Assembly (NCBI GenBank): GCA_951217055.1 | Contig: OX578276.1 | Location: 69,200,144 to 69,264,143, forward strand | Length of the DNA stretch: 64,000 nucleotides | DNA from: Gerris lacustris | Lineage: Eukaryota; Arthropoda; Insecta; Hemiptera; Gerridae | Direction: 5' to 3' | In this document: piece by piece, positions 22,100-33,724 of the stretch | Position numbering within the stretch: the first letter of the stretch is position 1 | Layout: the number at the start of each line of letters is the position of its first letter | Notes under the pieces: model-generated | Databases searched by the model: none | What the model was told of the DNA's origin: nothing | The model's input: only the letters and a program-made list of their open reading frames with translations | Translations under genes and position numbers: made by a program

Positions 22100-23740
22100 T
22101 GTAGTACATGAATCATTGTATATTTATGTACGAGTATGCTGCTACTGCTAACGTTTCATGAGTATAACTTGATTTCATTCCCATACAAAAATCCATAAAT
22201 TAACACGCATTCATTTTCTCCCCCCCCCCCCCCCCCACCCCGTATCTCTTCACCTATTGATCCTATCACAGAAATGAATGTCACCTTTGTTTGTAGAGAA
22301 TTTAATTTAAAATAATTTTGTATATTAATGTGTTTTGACTGGAGGCTTTAGTTTTTGAGTTATTCACAAAAATGATATAATGATGTTCAATAAAGGGATT
22401 TTTGAAATCTGACCCATGAGGGGTAAAATCCAAGGGAGGATGGGAGGGGAAAAGAAGATGATTAAGCACAGTCCGAACCATTTTTACTAAGAAGTTTAAC
22501 TTTTAGAAAAGGCTAGTAAATAATAATTCTAATATTTCGAAGAAACAATTCCGTCTAATTTTAATAATATGTTGGGTTTTTATTATGTAGAGTGAAATCC
22601 AAAGAACTTTTTGTTTATTTCTATTATTCTTTATCTAATTACTTGCTAAATGAACACTTTCAAATTACTTTTTTGTGTTACGAGTATTGAGATAAACTTT
22701 AACGGTGTTTGGTTTTATTTGTGCTTAAATTGGTTTGTTAAAGTCAGTAACGATTTCCAACCATTTAAAAGGTGAAAGAGCATTGCAATTTTAAAGTTTC
22801 TATTGGGAGATTTTATCTCAAGCTATAAATAAACGTTAAAGAGTTCCCAATTTTATTCACGAAGATAAAATTAACAGTAGTGTATAATTAAATACTTATC
22901 AAAGTTTTATTTGAAAGACATCTAGCTAAGTATTTAAATAATGTTAGGTTAATTAACCGATCCGTAAGGATTATTTGTTTTGAGTTTTCATAAAAAACCT
23001 AGGTCACATTAGAATTAGTTAGACTATGAAACATCATAGGATATCCCTGAAAATTGTGACCTGTAAAATGGACTTAAGTTAACGCTGTGTGCCGAAGTCT
23101 TTTATCAAGGACTTCCCTTAAATGCATAGAGCATGCTAAAAAAAAATGTAATTCTAAAGTATAATATCAACCTTAATTAAATCAAAGCATAAGTAAATTA
23201 AGTTTTTGTAAAGTAAGTACGTTCACAAGTTTACTCTGAATTAATACCAGGTCTCGTATCAGGTATCTATTATTCTAGAAGTGGTAGTTCCTGGAGGAGC
23301 TACAATAAATAACACTCTTTCCCCTCAAGAAACATGATGTCTCATAACCATAACATTTGAGATCCTCAAAATGAATTAACTCTCAAGCAATCACTAGTTC
23401 CTTCAAAGACTATGATGGGGATGATTTTCTTAAGATCTCAAGGTGTGGATAAACCCCTATTACCATTAATACACTGGTTCACGGAACCAGCTCCTCGACA
23501 ATATAGTGAGCATTTGGACTTGTTAAAAAGGAAAGAACTTAGTTTGAGCCAGTTTATTACTTCCGCTCGAATAAGCTTGACTAAAGTCGTTAAGGTGCGG
23601 TTTTACACCAATTACTTGCTCCCTCTAGACCATTAACTATAGTTGTAGAAATAACAGCCCTTGCAAGCAATTTAATTTTTAATTTCCTGCTGGATAATCC
23701 TTATTATGAGAATTATATATGTAAGGACATTTTGTATTGC
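22100..23740. other. Non-genic interval
   Basis: A poly-C run occurs at about 22220-22236. The 74-codon frame 23412-23636 has no recognised motif. Nothing else seen. Confidence 0.4.
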
Positions 23741-24310
23741 ACGCATTTTCCCGCCGTAGAGAACCGGTGATACTTATCACCGGTGATTATTTATTAATTG
23801 TTCCGTTTATAATCATATGTTATAACTATAAATTATACTGTGCGTGGCCATAGAAACCCGGCGGAAAAAATGTTTGCGCTTTTTCTAAAAAATGTTAGAA
23901 GTTTTTCTTTAGTCTTACTCTAACATCCAAGCGTGGTTCTTCAGAAAAAACCTTAAGACACAACACCAAGTACAGACCATCCGAGCCAGGGTCCTGGACT
24001 GCCATCTCTCATCTCTACTCCTCCCCCAAGGTAAGTGCGTCGGCTTTAAATATCCTTTGTGTGTAGTTCTCATTATTATTTATCCAGCCGTGTTTATCTT
24101 CCCGTTAATTGAGTCTGCTCAAACGGGAATTCGCCACCTGGCAAATAATCTCCAATGCTTCTAATTGGTGCCACTAGCGTAGCGTTCTGTCATTCTACAG
24201 GTACGCGTCTTTGGCAACGCAGAAAAGTCCAGTTGGTCACGTTAAAGGATGGTATTTATATAATTAAAAAACAGAACAACACATTTCTTCATTCATTCTT
24301 ATTCGCATCC
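23720..24310. other. Uncharacterised, possibly LTR-like segment
   Basis: 23720 starts TGTAAGGACA and 24318 ends GTGACA. A TATA-like TATTTATATAATT lies near 24250, a strong donor-like CAAGGTAAGTGCG near 24026, and a 10-bp-arm hairpin (ACCGGTGATA/TATCACCGGT) at 23763-23784. No convincing target duplication flanks it, so an LTR is only a possibility. Confidence 0.25.
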
Positions 24311-24720
24311 TAGTGACAAATAAGCATTTACCCCCAAAGCTAAAGACAACAAGCTGGTCTAACTTTGCAGACATTTATTATTACGGTTTAGCGATAAACG
24401 AAAGAAACGAACGCCAAATAGAGTTAAAAGAAAGAACCAGGCGATGCTACTACTTCTTTACCTTTGCTATGATCGGATCTGTTATTTATAAAAAACTAGT
24501 GCTGAGAATCTATAGCGTAAAAATTCGACCTTTTATCATGAATGGTGCTGAAACATGAATCCTAACCAAAGCAGACGAGAAAAAAAATGAAATATGGAAG
24601 AGAAATATCTACGCAAAATCTTCGGTGTTGTGCAGAATAACTAAGATTGAAGAATTAGAACGAATGCAGAGCTGCAGGCACTTTATGAGATTATAATATC
24701 TTAAATCAGAATTGGAGCAT
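24310..24720 (+). pseudogene. LINE ORF2 C-terminal fragment
   Basis: Plus frame with one internal TGA reads RTRRCYYFFTFAMIGSVIYK, then IRPFIMNGAET-W-ILTKADEKK. This matches the widespread LINE block 'GNRCYxxLxxLLKSKxxSRxTK', then 'IRPxxTYGAETWTLTKADE'. It is the same domain as in 16340-16880, downstream of the polymerase palm. Heavily decayed afterwards. The minus-strand exon lies about 140 bp further right. Confidence 0.7.
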
Positions 24721-24862
24721 CTTAATTGATTTAACGAGAACTGTTTCAATTATATTCAATTTTAATATATTCCCTATATTACACATAGTAAACATGTTTA
24801 ATAATCATATTAAATATAATTTGACAATAATACAATAACTATATTTATTTAGAAATACTTAC

Positions 24863-24985
24863 AAGAAAGAAGCATCCTCTAGATATGGAATGGGCATGCC
24901 GGATATCAGCTATATGATCTGAGAACTCCCACGGATTAAGACTAGTTTCCTTATCACTGCCGTAATGCATGTCAACCAGTTCCAC
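24863..24985 (-). CDS. Internal exon of an unidentified host gene (41 codons)
   Basis: On the minus strand, ATTAAAATTGTTTCAG/G at the right edge is a good splice acceptor and CTTGTAAGTATT at the left edge is a near-consensus donor (GT at 24862-24861). The 123 bases between are exactly 41 codons, phase 0 at both ends. That frame is open: VELVDMHYGSDKETS, then SLNPWEFSDHIADIRHAHS, then ISRGCFFL. At least one other frame has a stop. The composition is mixed and protein-like, unlike the flanking AT-rich DNA. It resembles no transposon protein I know, so a host gene is the simplest reading. I cannot name it. No other exon is confidently linked; 33639-33717 is a possible upstream one. It lies in a TE-rich stretch, as expected of a large intron. 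Confidence 0.6.
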
Positions 24986-24989
24986 CTGA

Positions 24990-26335
24990 AACAATTTTAA
25001 TTTAATATAGCATTCACACATAATTTATAAGTTTATTGTAACACTGGAAATCTCTAAAACAAGAGTTATAGAGGTCATATTAAGGTGAATGTTAAAAAAT
25101 ATGGTAATGCCTATTTTTAAAAAATAAGCAGGTATTATGGGTTCCCTTGATACGCAGTGCCCGTCCTCATAGCCCCCTTGAGATCCAAAACCCTTTTAGG
25201 AAAATGAAAATGACCCATGGGGGTGGTCCTACATACGGTTAGTTATAAAAACACGTGTGCAGGTGTCATATTAGTGTATTTATTTTAAAATTAAGGATAT
25301 GTAAAATGCAACCGTACATTCAATCAACTAGCTAAAACTGTAAGTTAAATTTATAAAGTATGATTAACTTGTTTAAATAAAAATGATTTATTAATAAACT
25401 TTAAAGAAATAATGTGAGATATATTATATACATTCCTAAACATAAAATTTATAATTAACTTTTATAGAATAGAAAAAAGTTTAAAATGTTGTTACAATTT
25501 TACACTTACAATTTTTACTGTTAGTACTACAATAATTACTAACCTTTTTAAACTATTTATTCCCATTAAATAGTGGAGATTTTTTTATGATATTTAATCA
25601 GAAATGCATTTCCAAATAAGTTTGTATATTGCTCTCATGGCTATACAATGCTTTTGACCGAGAGTCAAATTACTATCTATATCAGGTTGGCAGAAGGTCT
25701 CTCTCTATAACTAGTCTCAATGATCTAGTACACCGCAGAAAAGCATTTAGCACTAAGGTACTTCTAACAGGTAACGCTCAAATTCACTTAGCCCAACCTC
25801 TTAAGACTTCCATATAATATCATTCCCTTTGCTTTCAGAACCTTGGAGAGCCCTTTTAAGCCTTCATGAAACTGAGAATGGAGTGTTCGTTCAGGTACTT
25901 CCATTTCTCTATAGTGTCTATTTCACGTAAAAGTGTTTATTTTTTTTTTTTTTTAAATCTCTTTAATACATTCGGATTCAGAAATAAAACCTTCATTACG
26001 TTTTATTATTTTAACCATGAAACGAAAACTTTACTTTGTTGCTGGTTTTTAAGGTCCGTAGGTAAAACCGAGGACTCTTCTAAGCGCTTGCTTGTCTGAT
26101 GATAACGCACCTGATCTCCAAAACAACCTAACACAAAAATTTGAAACTCCAATTATGTTATGCTTAATAGCCCAAAGACAGGAAAAATATAGGAAAGCCC
26201 CCAAAAATCATACCTCAAAAATAAGGGCTTGAATTGTTTTTTGGAAATGCGTCATGTTGGATGTTAAAGAAAAGAGGATATTTCGAATATTTTGATTCGC
26301 TTTTGTACTAATTCATCGTTACACCATGTTACCTT
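24990..26335. other. Non-genic interval (possibly intron)
   Basis: AT-rich; frames at 25629-25817 and 25866-26099 on the plus strand have no recognisable motif. If 24863-24985 is an exon, this is intron of a minus-strand gene. Confidence 0.35.
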
Positions 26336-26339
26336 AAAA

Positions 26340-26475
26340 GTTTTTTTTTTTAAATTTTTAACACAGCTACAAGTAATTACATTGTAGCAAATGATATTGA
26401 TGAGTATTGTTTAATATTGCAGGAGCAACGTAAAGAAGAAGTAGTTCAGTGACTTCACTTCCTTGGGGATGATAG
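26340..26475. repeat. Repeat I, copy 1
   Basis: Shares AAGAAGTAGTTCAGTGACTT and CACTTCCTTGG with 53810-53860, plus similar AT-rich sequence before it (CTACAAGTAATTACATTGTA against CTACAAATTTAAATTGTAAC). GAAGT...ACTTC forms a small hairpin. Confidence 0.45.
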
Positions 26476-26689
26476 AATATAATAATTATAATATAAAATA
26501 TACAAATTAATGATAAAGTAGGTTCATAATGTATATTCGATTTAAGAAATAGATTGCAATGATAATTATAATTATTTAATATAATTAGTCTACTGCCTCT
26601 TTAGAAGTCTGCGAAGGTTACCTAACAATAATAACAATATAATAGTAATATTTTGAGAGGATGTAGGATAAGGAATCATGGAACTATTT

Positions 26690-27105
26690 ATATCGGGATT
26701 CGGACAAATTTCGGGCCAAAGTAAAATTCAGGTCTCCATGGAGAGTTCCACATCGTAGGTCTAAGCTGGTTTTAGGACTAAATTGTCAATACGAAAGTTT
26801 TTATTTAGAAAAATCTTTGACCGGTGATACAGAAGACCGAACAGGAACTTAAATTTTTGTGGGATGTCAGTACGTTTTGTTTTTGTGTGTATTTGACACG
26901 TTAATCGTCGGTCAAGGAAATGACCAAGGTATCGGACGGAGTCGGTCTGTGGAATAAAAAACTAGATAAAGTGTGACTGAGGGACAGGTGTTATGACGAA
27001 GAGAAAAGGTGACGTGAACATTTTTCTGTTCGTTTATCTTAATCCTCCAAATCCTCAACCAAGGTTCCAGGAGTAACAAGAGACCCTCTTTTTATAACAT
27101 CGAAA
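26690..27105 (-). pseudogene. Jockey-type LINE ORF2 fragment
   Basis: Aligns by eye with 56090-56430 of the larger Jockey copy: CGTAGGTCTAAGCTGGTTT, GTACGTTTTGTTTTTGTGTG, GGTATCGGACGGAGTCGG and ACAGGTGTTATGACGAAGAG. It represents the region between the YxDD motif and the C-terminus. Diverged and interrupted; both ends are lost. Confidence 0.7.
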
Positions 27106-27620
27106 AAATAATTAAATTAATCAGAGAAAACGTTAAAACAAACAACTTTATGATTTTAAATAGTTTATTAGATTGATGGATTGGTGTGAATAGATATTAC
27201 GAATTAATCTATTATTGAGTGAGATGTTTCGACTCTGCCTACTAAGTTCATCATGGAAATGCATCTGGTTTTTTTCACCTTCATAGCTCTACTTCCTCTT
27301 GCGGTGTGCTTTTGAAATTTGAAACATAAATTAGGCTTATGTGGCTTTGAACACTGTAAAAAATTAGCCCTTAATATTAAGGCTTTTCAAAAGGGGAGCG
27401 TTTCAATATTTGCATTTTTGTTACTGACTGACAAACTCATTATCAAAATTATAAGTGATTTACAGAATAGCTAGAAACTTAAAATTTCGCACAATTGTAG
27501 AAATTTTAAAAAAATATTTCAAACAGCTGAAATTTTTCTTTTAATCCCTCCCCCCCCCCAAAAAAAAACAAAAAAAAAAAAAAACAATTGGAGCCAACGT
27601 TAAAGTATTTTTGAGAATTA
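27106..27620. other. Non-genic interval
   Basis: No gene; ends in a C-run plus A-runs at about 27545-27583. Confidence 0.4.
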
Positions 27621-27621
27621 A

Positions 27622-27800
27622 TCGTAAGTCGTATCGAAAAACAGGTAGCTGATTTTAGAAGTTGTACAATTATATGCTTTTTTATTTAGAGGTCTCATAG
27701 CTCACAGCGTACGCAATTATTGACCAATTGTATTTCAAATTGTAGGGCTCAAATTTCAAACTAATGCTCCTTAAATCGAGTATATATTATTTTAAAAGTT
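27622..27800 (+). repeat. Repeat C, copy 2
   Basis: CGTAAGTCGTATCGAAAAAC, GTTGTACAATTATATGC, ACGCAATTATTGACCAATTG and AATGCTCCTTAAATCGAGTA align with 12911-13150. Confidence 0.6.
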
Positions 27801-28027
27801 CGTTTTATTTGCTAAGGACATGAGTCTAATCTTTTACCCGAGTGCACTATCACGTGAAACTTCTCGTGATTCTCCACGTGATCTCTTCTTAAAGTTAGTT
27901 ATTGTGTATCATATCATTCGCCTCGATTTTTGCTATAGAACCTAAAATTACAAGATAAAAATAACTTCTTATATTGTACGTTTTTAAATTTTCTGTTAAC
28001 TAAATAAACATTTTGACCGTGTATGGG

Positions 28028-28440
28028 GACCATAACAAAAAGGTCTGATATAATCTTTCTTGAACATTTTAACAATTTTATCAGCTATACCAGTACCAGA
28101 TACTAAAATAAAAAAATCATAATTTGAAACCCGTCAAAATAAAGATCGTAAATATGGGTCATGTCAAAACAAATAAAAACAAACTTTTTTTAATAAAAAC
28201 AAATAATACAAAGTTTTTTTTCTGAACTAACTTTCCCTACAGCAAAATTTGCTGAAAACTAATTAAATTCTGCTGAAAGATGGCTAAAAGAATTAAAATT
28301 GTGCATTGTCATAGTGGTCTGAGCTATTCTAAAAGTTTCATACGTCTAGATACTCGGGATGTTAGTTAAAAAATCGATTGCAAGATTTGTAATGGGCAAA
28401 CAATCAAACAAGAAAGCAAGCTAATAAAAACGTAGTAAAA
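28028..28440 (+). repeat. Repeat D, copy 2
   Basis: Second D copy (see 12539-12895). It has an extra ~45-bp AT-rich segment near 28170-28215. C and D are adjacent in both places but in opposite order, so they are separate units. Confidence 0.7.
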
Positions 28441-28564
28441 ATTAAACATAACAATAAGGTTAAAAAGCCCAGTCATGCACCATGACTTAATGAGCGAATT
28501 TTCAAAGAAAGCTGCGTATTATTGGCTTATAATAATATAGGAAAATTTTGGTTTAGAATTTGAA

Positions 28565-28565
28565 T

Positions 28566-28604
<39 letters not shown>

Positions 28605-28870
28605 GGTACACAGGAGTACGGGGTACAAAGTCAAAATAGTATTTACTCTTCAAGATGCATGTCGTTGGAAAGCTTATGTTATGTATACTTTTGTCATATT
28701 TTCATATAAGAGGGTGGTAAAATGGAAAAAACACGTTTTTGACCCTAAATTGTCAACAATTGACCCCTAAATTAACTCCAAAACTTCTGGCTAACGATCT
28801 CATCCTTTCTTGTGATATTATTGACATTTAAATATTTGTTGTAAATTTTAAAGTCCATCCTAAAGGGAGA
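28565..28870 (+). repeat. Poly-A run followed by repeat F fragment
   Basis: A run of about 34 A at 28569-28602 precedes ACAGGAGTACGGGGTACAAA, CAAGATGCATGTCGTTGGAA and TTTTGTCATATTTTCATATA, the F core seen at 1-250 and 53990-54160. Confidence 0.6.
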
Positions 28871-29725
28871 TATCCCCCCACACATATATATCGACGGTTT
28901 GGAAGAAGACCGTCACAAAACCGATTTTTTGAGAAACCCTTTTTTTTGTACCAAAACACTCCTAAGGAGTAGTACTTTTATGTAGAATATTGTCATATTT
29001 CTAGTACAAACACAGAACGCCAGAATGAGTGAAATGCCAGTCTGACATTAGAGAGGTTTGTATTAGTATTATGGTCTAAACTGTAACAAATCAGTGTTCA
29101 ACTTGGCATCTAAGTGGAAACGTCGCGTTTTTTTTAATAAACTGTCACAAAAGTGTTTCTTGCAGTCTTCATAATAAGGTAAGAAGACATTTATATCTCA
29201 TTTTTGTTCAATAACGACACAAATGCTTTTGTGACTATTAAACCCATAAAATATTTATTAAATGAATTGATCAAAACGTCATACGTGCGATATTATGACA
29301 ATTTTGATCAAAACAATTATTTTTTTATTTTTTTAAAACAATTATTTTTTAAAAAAGTGACCCTCTTGCATACAATGTTATCTACATTTATATAATTTTG
29401 TAACAATATTATTATTTTATAACAGTTTTCCACTAAAATAAAGCTTTATTTAAATGAATTAATATAATTTTATAACAATTATTTTTTAGAATTGTCAACC
29501 GTAGATTAGTAACCTTTCGTCATTCACGAAATCGTTAACCCTACTACTTCTTATCTATGTGTTCTCCGTCGTATTCCCTATATTTATTTACCAATCGGAG
29601 TTTTAACCCTGCAGTGGTCGCGTGGGTGACTAGTGACTATTGTCATTCATGTGTATGTTATTTTGATTATAACTTTCTTATCAGCATTGGGGTGGAGTTG
29701 AGCACCCTCTAATCTAACCTATTAA

Positions 29726-29956
29726 TTGGAGGCAGTAGATTGTTCCGTGGGATACCTGGACTCCAGGCCTTGTGAAGATGATGTTATTATCAATTTAAGT
29801 TGTTTGGAAGACAAAAGTTTAGCAGCAAGATGGAAATCAACCGAAATAAAAAAGGTTAAACTAACATCAGCTTATAAACAAAAACTGGACTCAATGGTAA
29901 AAAAGGACGCTTTAGTTCAATTAATAAGTAAAAAAAAATATTCCTTCATTTTATGA
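29726..29956 (+). pseudogene. Unidentified 76-codon C-terminal coding relic
   Basis: The frame opens at TTG with no ATG, so it is the tail of something longer or an exon; an AG after TTTCTTATC at 29684 could be an acceptor. It reads YLDSRPCEDDVIINLSCLED, then a lysine-rich end KKVKLTSAYKQKLDSM and ALVQLISKKKYSFIL. Mixed composition and a basic C-terminus look like real protein, perhaps of the surrounding TIR element. No family recognised. Confidence 0.35.
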
Positions 29957-30473
29957 AAACATAAAAATGTATAACTTGTTTTATTTGTGTTTGAATTTTA
30001 ATCATCATAATATTTTTTCTTTCTTTTTTTAACTTTTTATACCTACCTGATATTATGTTTTTTACTATATCTATTTTTTTTAATAAGTAAGAAAAATACA
30101 AGCATAGCGTACAATACCTATGCATGATATACTGCTTATGCATTTGAATGTTTATTGCAGCAATGATTGTATAATTATTTATCGATTCCTTAATAAAGAC
30201 TCAAAACTGTTTTTATTTTTTTAAATGTTTTATTTGTGTGTCAAATTATTTCAATTTGACTGTTTTTACTTTTCATTGTCATGGCATTTTATGATCTCAT
30301 TTTATTTTATTCAATCAATATTCAATTTGAATAAATTATAGAAATCAGTATTTATATTTTCCTATTTCTATCTTTATTTTAAATGTGTAACAACTTAAAA
30401 GATTGTGTGCCATAGAGTCCAAGGTAATTTGGAAAATCTAAAATCTAAGTGATATTATATTTATAGGCACTAG

Positions 30474-30569
30474 TATAGACTAAGAACCTAAGTCAATTGA
30501 TTTTCAGTATTATTATTTTTATATAGACTAAGAACCTAAGTCAATTGATTTTCAGTATTATTATTTTTG
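30474..30569 (+). repeat. 48-bp tandem duplication
   Basis: TATAGACTAAGAACCTAAGT and TCAATTGATTTTCAGTATTA occur twice, exactly 48 bp apart, differing only at the last base. A recent local duplication. Confidence 0.95.
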
Positions 30570-31170
30570 TCTTTATTTATTTAAGAAGAATTATATGAAA
30601 CAAAAGAACATTTAAAAATAAGTTACTTGTCTAAATGCAATAGCCTTGTCACTTACAGTTCCTATTTATTTCAACACTGAATTTACTAACTAAAGACAAA
30701 GACTGAATAGAATTGTGCCTGATCTCGTTTTATTAGACATGTTATATAGTTTATGTATGATTTTGATTTTTGTACTTTTAATTTTAGTAAATAAATGATG
30801 TTAATTTGTAAAATGTTTTACCAAATTATTATAATCCCTTATGTACTAATATGCAATTTGCTTACTCTTTTTTATGGAATATCGTCACAAGTACTGATTT
30901 TAATTGAAAAATTGCCTAAAAATTAAGCACTGAGCTTAATATGTAAAAAGTAGTAGTATGGCTAGGTTTTCTGAAGTATATAGAAGAAGTTATTATAATA
31001 TAAAGCAAATCCAACAACCATAAGGTCAATAAATTCGACATCAAAAATAGTCACTTTTTTCTTTTGCTTCTCCTGTAAATTTGAAAACACGGTTTTGTGA
31101 CAGTCTTCTTCCAAGCCGACGATATATGTGTCTGGAGTGACACACATAATATATATATATATATACATAT

Positions 31171-32212
31171 ACTAGCTGACCCGGCAAACGTTGTTTTCCA
31201 TATAAAATATTTCTAGTGAATAATTTGGTAGTTAAATAAAAAATAACTAACTTATTATAAGTGCGTGGGGACGTGATCTATGACTGAAAGAGGAATGGAG
31301 CGCTGTCAACAATGACGGCCATGCATTTATTTCTTAATTCATTTTACTTTATTAACTTAAGTAGTATATATTTTAAATTATATCTCTTAAATGTTATATA
31401 TACGTTAAAAAATGTTATTCATATTTGCTATCACTAATTATGATAATTAAATAAAAATCAATATCAATCTCTAAGTGCAATGGATTGTATGATATTACAG
31501 TTAATAATTTAATAATAATAATAATAATTTAATGATTTATAAATTTAAAATGTAATCACTACTCCGAACTGTTTGCTGGGTGAGACGTGACACCGGAAGA
31601 CGCTTGGCGGGGATAACTGATCGATTGATAATAATAATTACAATAACCGAGAAATTAATTAACAGCAATAATTTTTACATTTTTGTCTAATTGTTATCTA
31701 ATGTTACCTAATTGTTATCTAATAGTTTTATTAGTTGTGTTATCTAATTGTTAATTTAAATTTTTAATATTAATTTGAGTATTTATTTATTCTCTTTCAT
31801 AATTATTTCAGTTATCGACCACTGAGAGTTAAAGATTATTACAGTTAAAATATCGCTATTAAAAAATTGAGGTTGGTTTGGAGGATGAAGGATGAAAATT
31901 AAGGGTTATATGTATTTTTAATCCACTGAGTGTTAAAGATTATTACAGTACTAATATGGCTATTAAAAATGGAGCTTGGTGGTAAAAATTTGTCATAAAA
32001 TCATAAAATAATAAAAAAAAAAAATGTTGCCAAAAAAATCAAAAAATAAAATTTTGGGGGGCACCCTTATCACTTAGGGGAATAAAAAATAGATAACAAC
32101 CTATATTCTCAGACTTATCGAATATACACAAAACATTTCATAAAAATCGGTCAAGCCGTTTCGGAGGAATTTGGAATCAAACACCGTGACAGGCATTTTA
32201 TATATATAGATA
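31171..32212 (+). repeat. Interspersed repeat starting CTAGCTGACCCGGCAAACG
   Basis: Begins ACTAGCTGACCCGGCAAACG and ends GACAGGCATTTTATATATAT-AGATA. These termini are very common in arthropod genomes and share logic with the reversed end of repeat F (CCGTGCTTCGCTGCGGGG next to CAGCTAGTA). ATTAAAGATTATTACAGT is duplicated at 31830 and 31928. No coding region. I do not assign a superfamily. Confidence 0.6.
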
Positions 32213-32445
32213 TACATTATATACATACATAAAAAATTGTTAAATTTTAGGAATCGATTCAGAATAGTCTAAAACGGATTTCCATGGAAAAAATGTTGAA
32301 AAATTCGCATTACAAAAATTTTGATGCCATTGCAATAGCTTAATTTTCTTCGAAAATTCGCTAAAACTAATTTTCTAAAGTAGAATTCAATATAATTTAC
32401 TTAAAATTTGACAGTGAGAACTTTGTGTTTATTTAGAAATTATAG

Positions 32446-32700
32446 CTTTAGAGCTTACCGAAGGTAACGGAAGCTAATTGGTCGTTCTGGAGAACGAATA
32501 TTTTTTATCTAGATTTCAAAACTTCCAAGGCAGAAGTCCATTTCAGACATCAGGGAACGTATTGGTCCCGTATCTGTTTGTCGGTCTGTCGCTCAATTTT
32601 TACATACCAACATGTCTTAAAAAACTTCACGTCCGATTTTATGTATGCTGGTAGGTCATTAGTAGCCCATTGTTAGTTCCATAAAAGTTTCAGCCTTAAT
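32446..32700 (+). repeat. Repeat A, 5' fragment
   Basis: GAGCTTACCGAAGGTAACGG, TCAGACATCAGGGAACGT and GTTTGTCGGTCTGTCGCTCA match the 5' half of the A reference copy. Truncated at the 3' side. Confidence 0.7.
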
Positions 32701-33638
32701 AGGAAGGGTCAAAATGTCTCACATAATAACGGAGTAATTCGTCATAATAACTTACACCTTAATATCCATCAACATAATAAACTATTTTGTCATTTTTTGT
32801 TAAAAAAAACTATTTTAAGGAATTCTTTACACGTTACATGTATATGTGGGACAATGGGAACGGTTTGACCAAAGAAATCAGAGTAATTTCATTTCGTTTT
32901 AACTATAAGGCTGTCACACTGAAGAAACAAAACAACAAGCACAACAACAAATTATAATAATTAAATTATGAGTTAATTAAAACGGGATATAGAATGGATA
33001 CATCAAATAAATTTAATAAATAATCAGGGCACCGCACCGCCTAAAATAAACAATTGTCTTCTGGAATTATGTCAACTGAATACCTTTAACAAGAGCCTCA
33101 AAAGGGCTGAGTTATGGAGTTAATTTGGAATTGATTCCCTTTGCAGCTCAGTTTAATCCAATTTCGTAACATGCAGAAGTTACGTTGGTGTAACATGACA
33201 AATATACCATGGGAAGCTGTAGTCTCCTATTCCTACTGTTTACCTAATTTCTGTCAAACCGATTTTTTTTAGAGGGAAGGGAGCTTAAACACAGTGTGAG
33301 TACAAAGTTTAATTAGACCGTGTTGTGAAATGGAGAATGCAATCTAGTTGGGCGCATGTCAATAATAATTGTCAATCGAGGATAAGAGGCTATATATACA
33401 GTTTTACCATCTATACAGTTAAATTTCCTCTCAGTTGCGCTGTACTCAGTCATTTTGTCAGTATTGATGGGTATCAGTGTGTGTGTGTTATGGGCATCAG
33501 TAACTTTGCAGATGTAATCCAATTTGAACTAAATATCCCCATTTGACTCGACTTTAATAATTTTAATATGGGACAGAAACCAAACTTCCCTTACTGAAAA
33601 TATTTCATAATTAAAAACAAATAAAAATGGAAACTTAC

Positions 33639-33717
33639 AAAATTGCTGTCGAGCGCAATTGTTGATAAAAAGTCTTCTAATAATGTAGGCGAAGCAAAAC
33701 ATTCTGTTGTTTTGAAA
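33639..33717 (-). CDS. Weak candidate exon, minus strand
   Basis: A near-consensus donor (AATTTT/GTAAGTTTCC) lies at 33638-33637. Upstream AGs at 33719-33718 or 33705-33704 are possible acceptors. One frame reads TTECFASPTLLEDFLSTIA then LDSNF and ends phase 0 at the donor, the same phase in which the exon at 24863-24985 starts. Residue composition is protein-like. The acceptor is poorly defined and the length short, so this could be chance. No family recognised. Confidence 0.25.
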
Positions 33718-33724
33718 CTCGATT

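Larger units (their letters stand above)
28880..31131. mobile_element. Possible 2.25-kb TIR element
   Basis: About 50 bp at 28880-28930 (ACACATATATATCGACGGTT, then TGGAAGAAGACCGTCACAAA) recur inverted at 31084-31131 with about four mismatches. Between them lies one small coding-like frame (29726-29956) followed by AT-rich DNA. No target duplication is evident. Alternative: two copies of one repeat lie in opposite orientation by chance, since an F fragment abuts the left end. Confidence 0.4.

Noticed and set aside
23720..24318. Second solo LTR
   Set aside because: TG...CA-like ends and a TATA-like box exist, but flanking bases do not form a target duplication.
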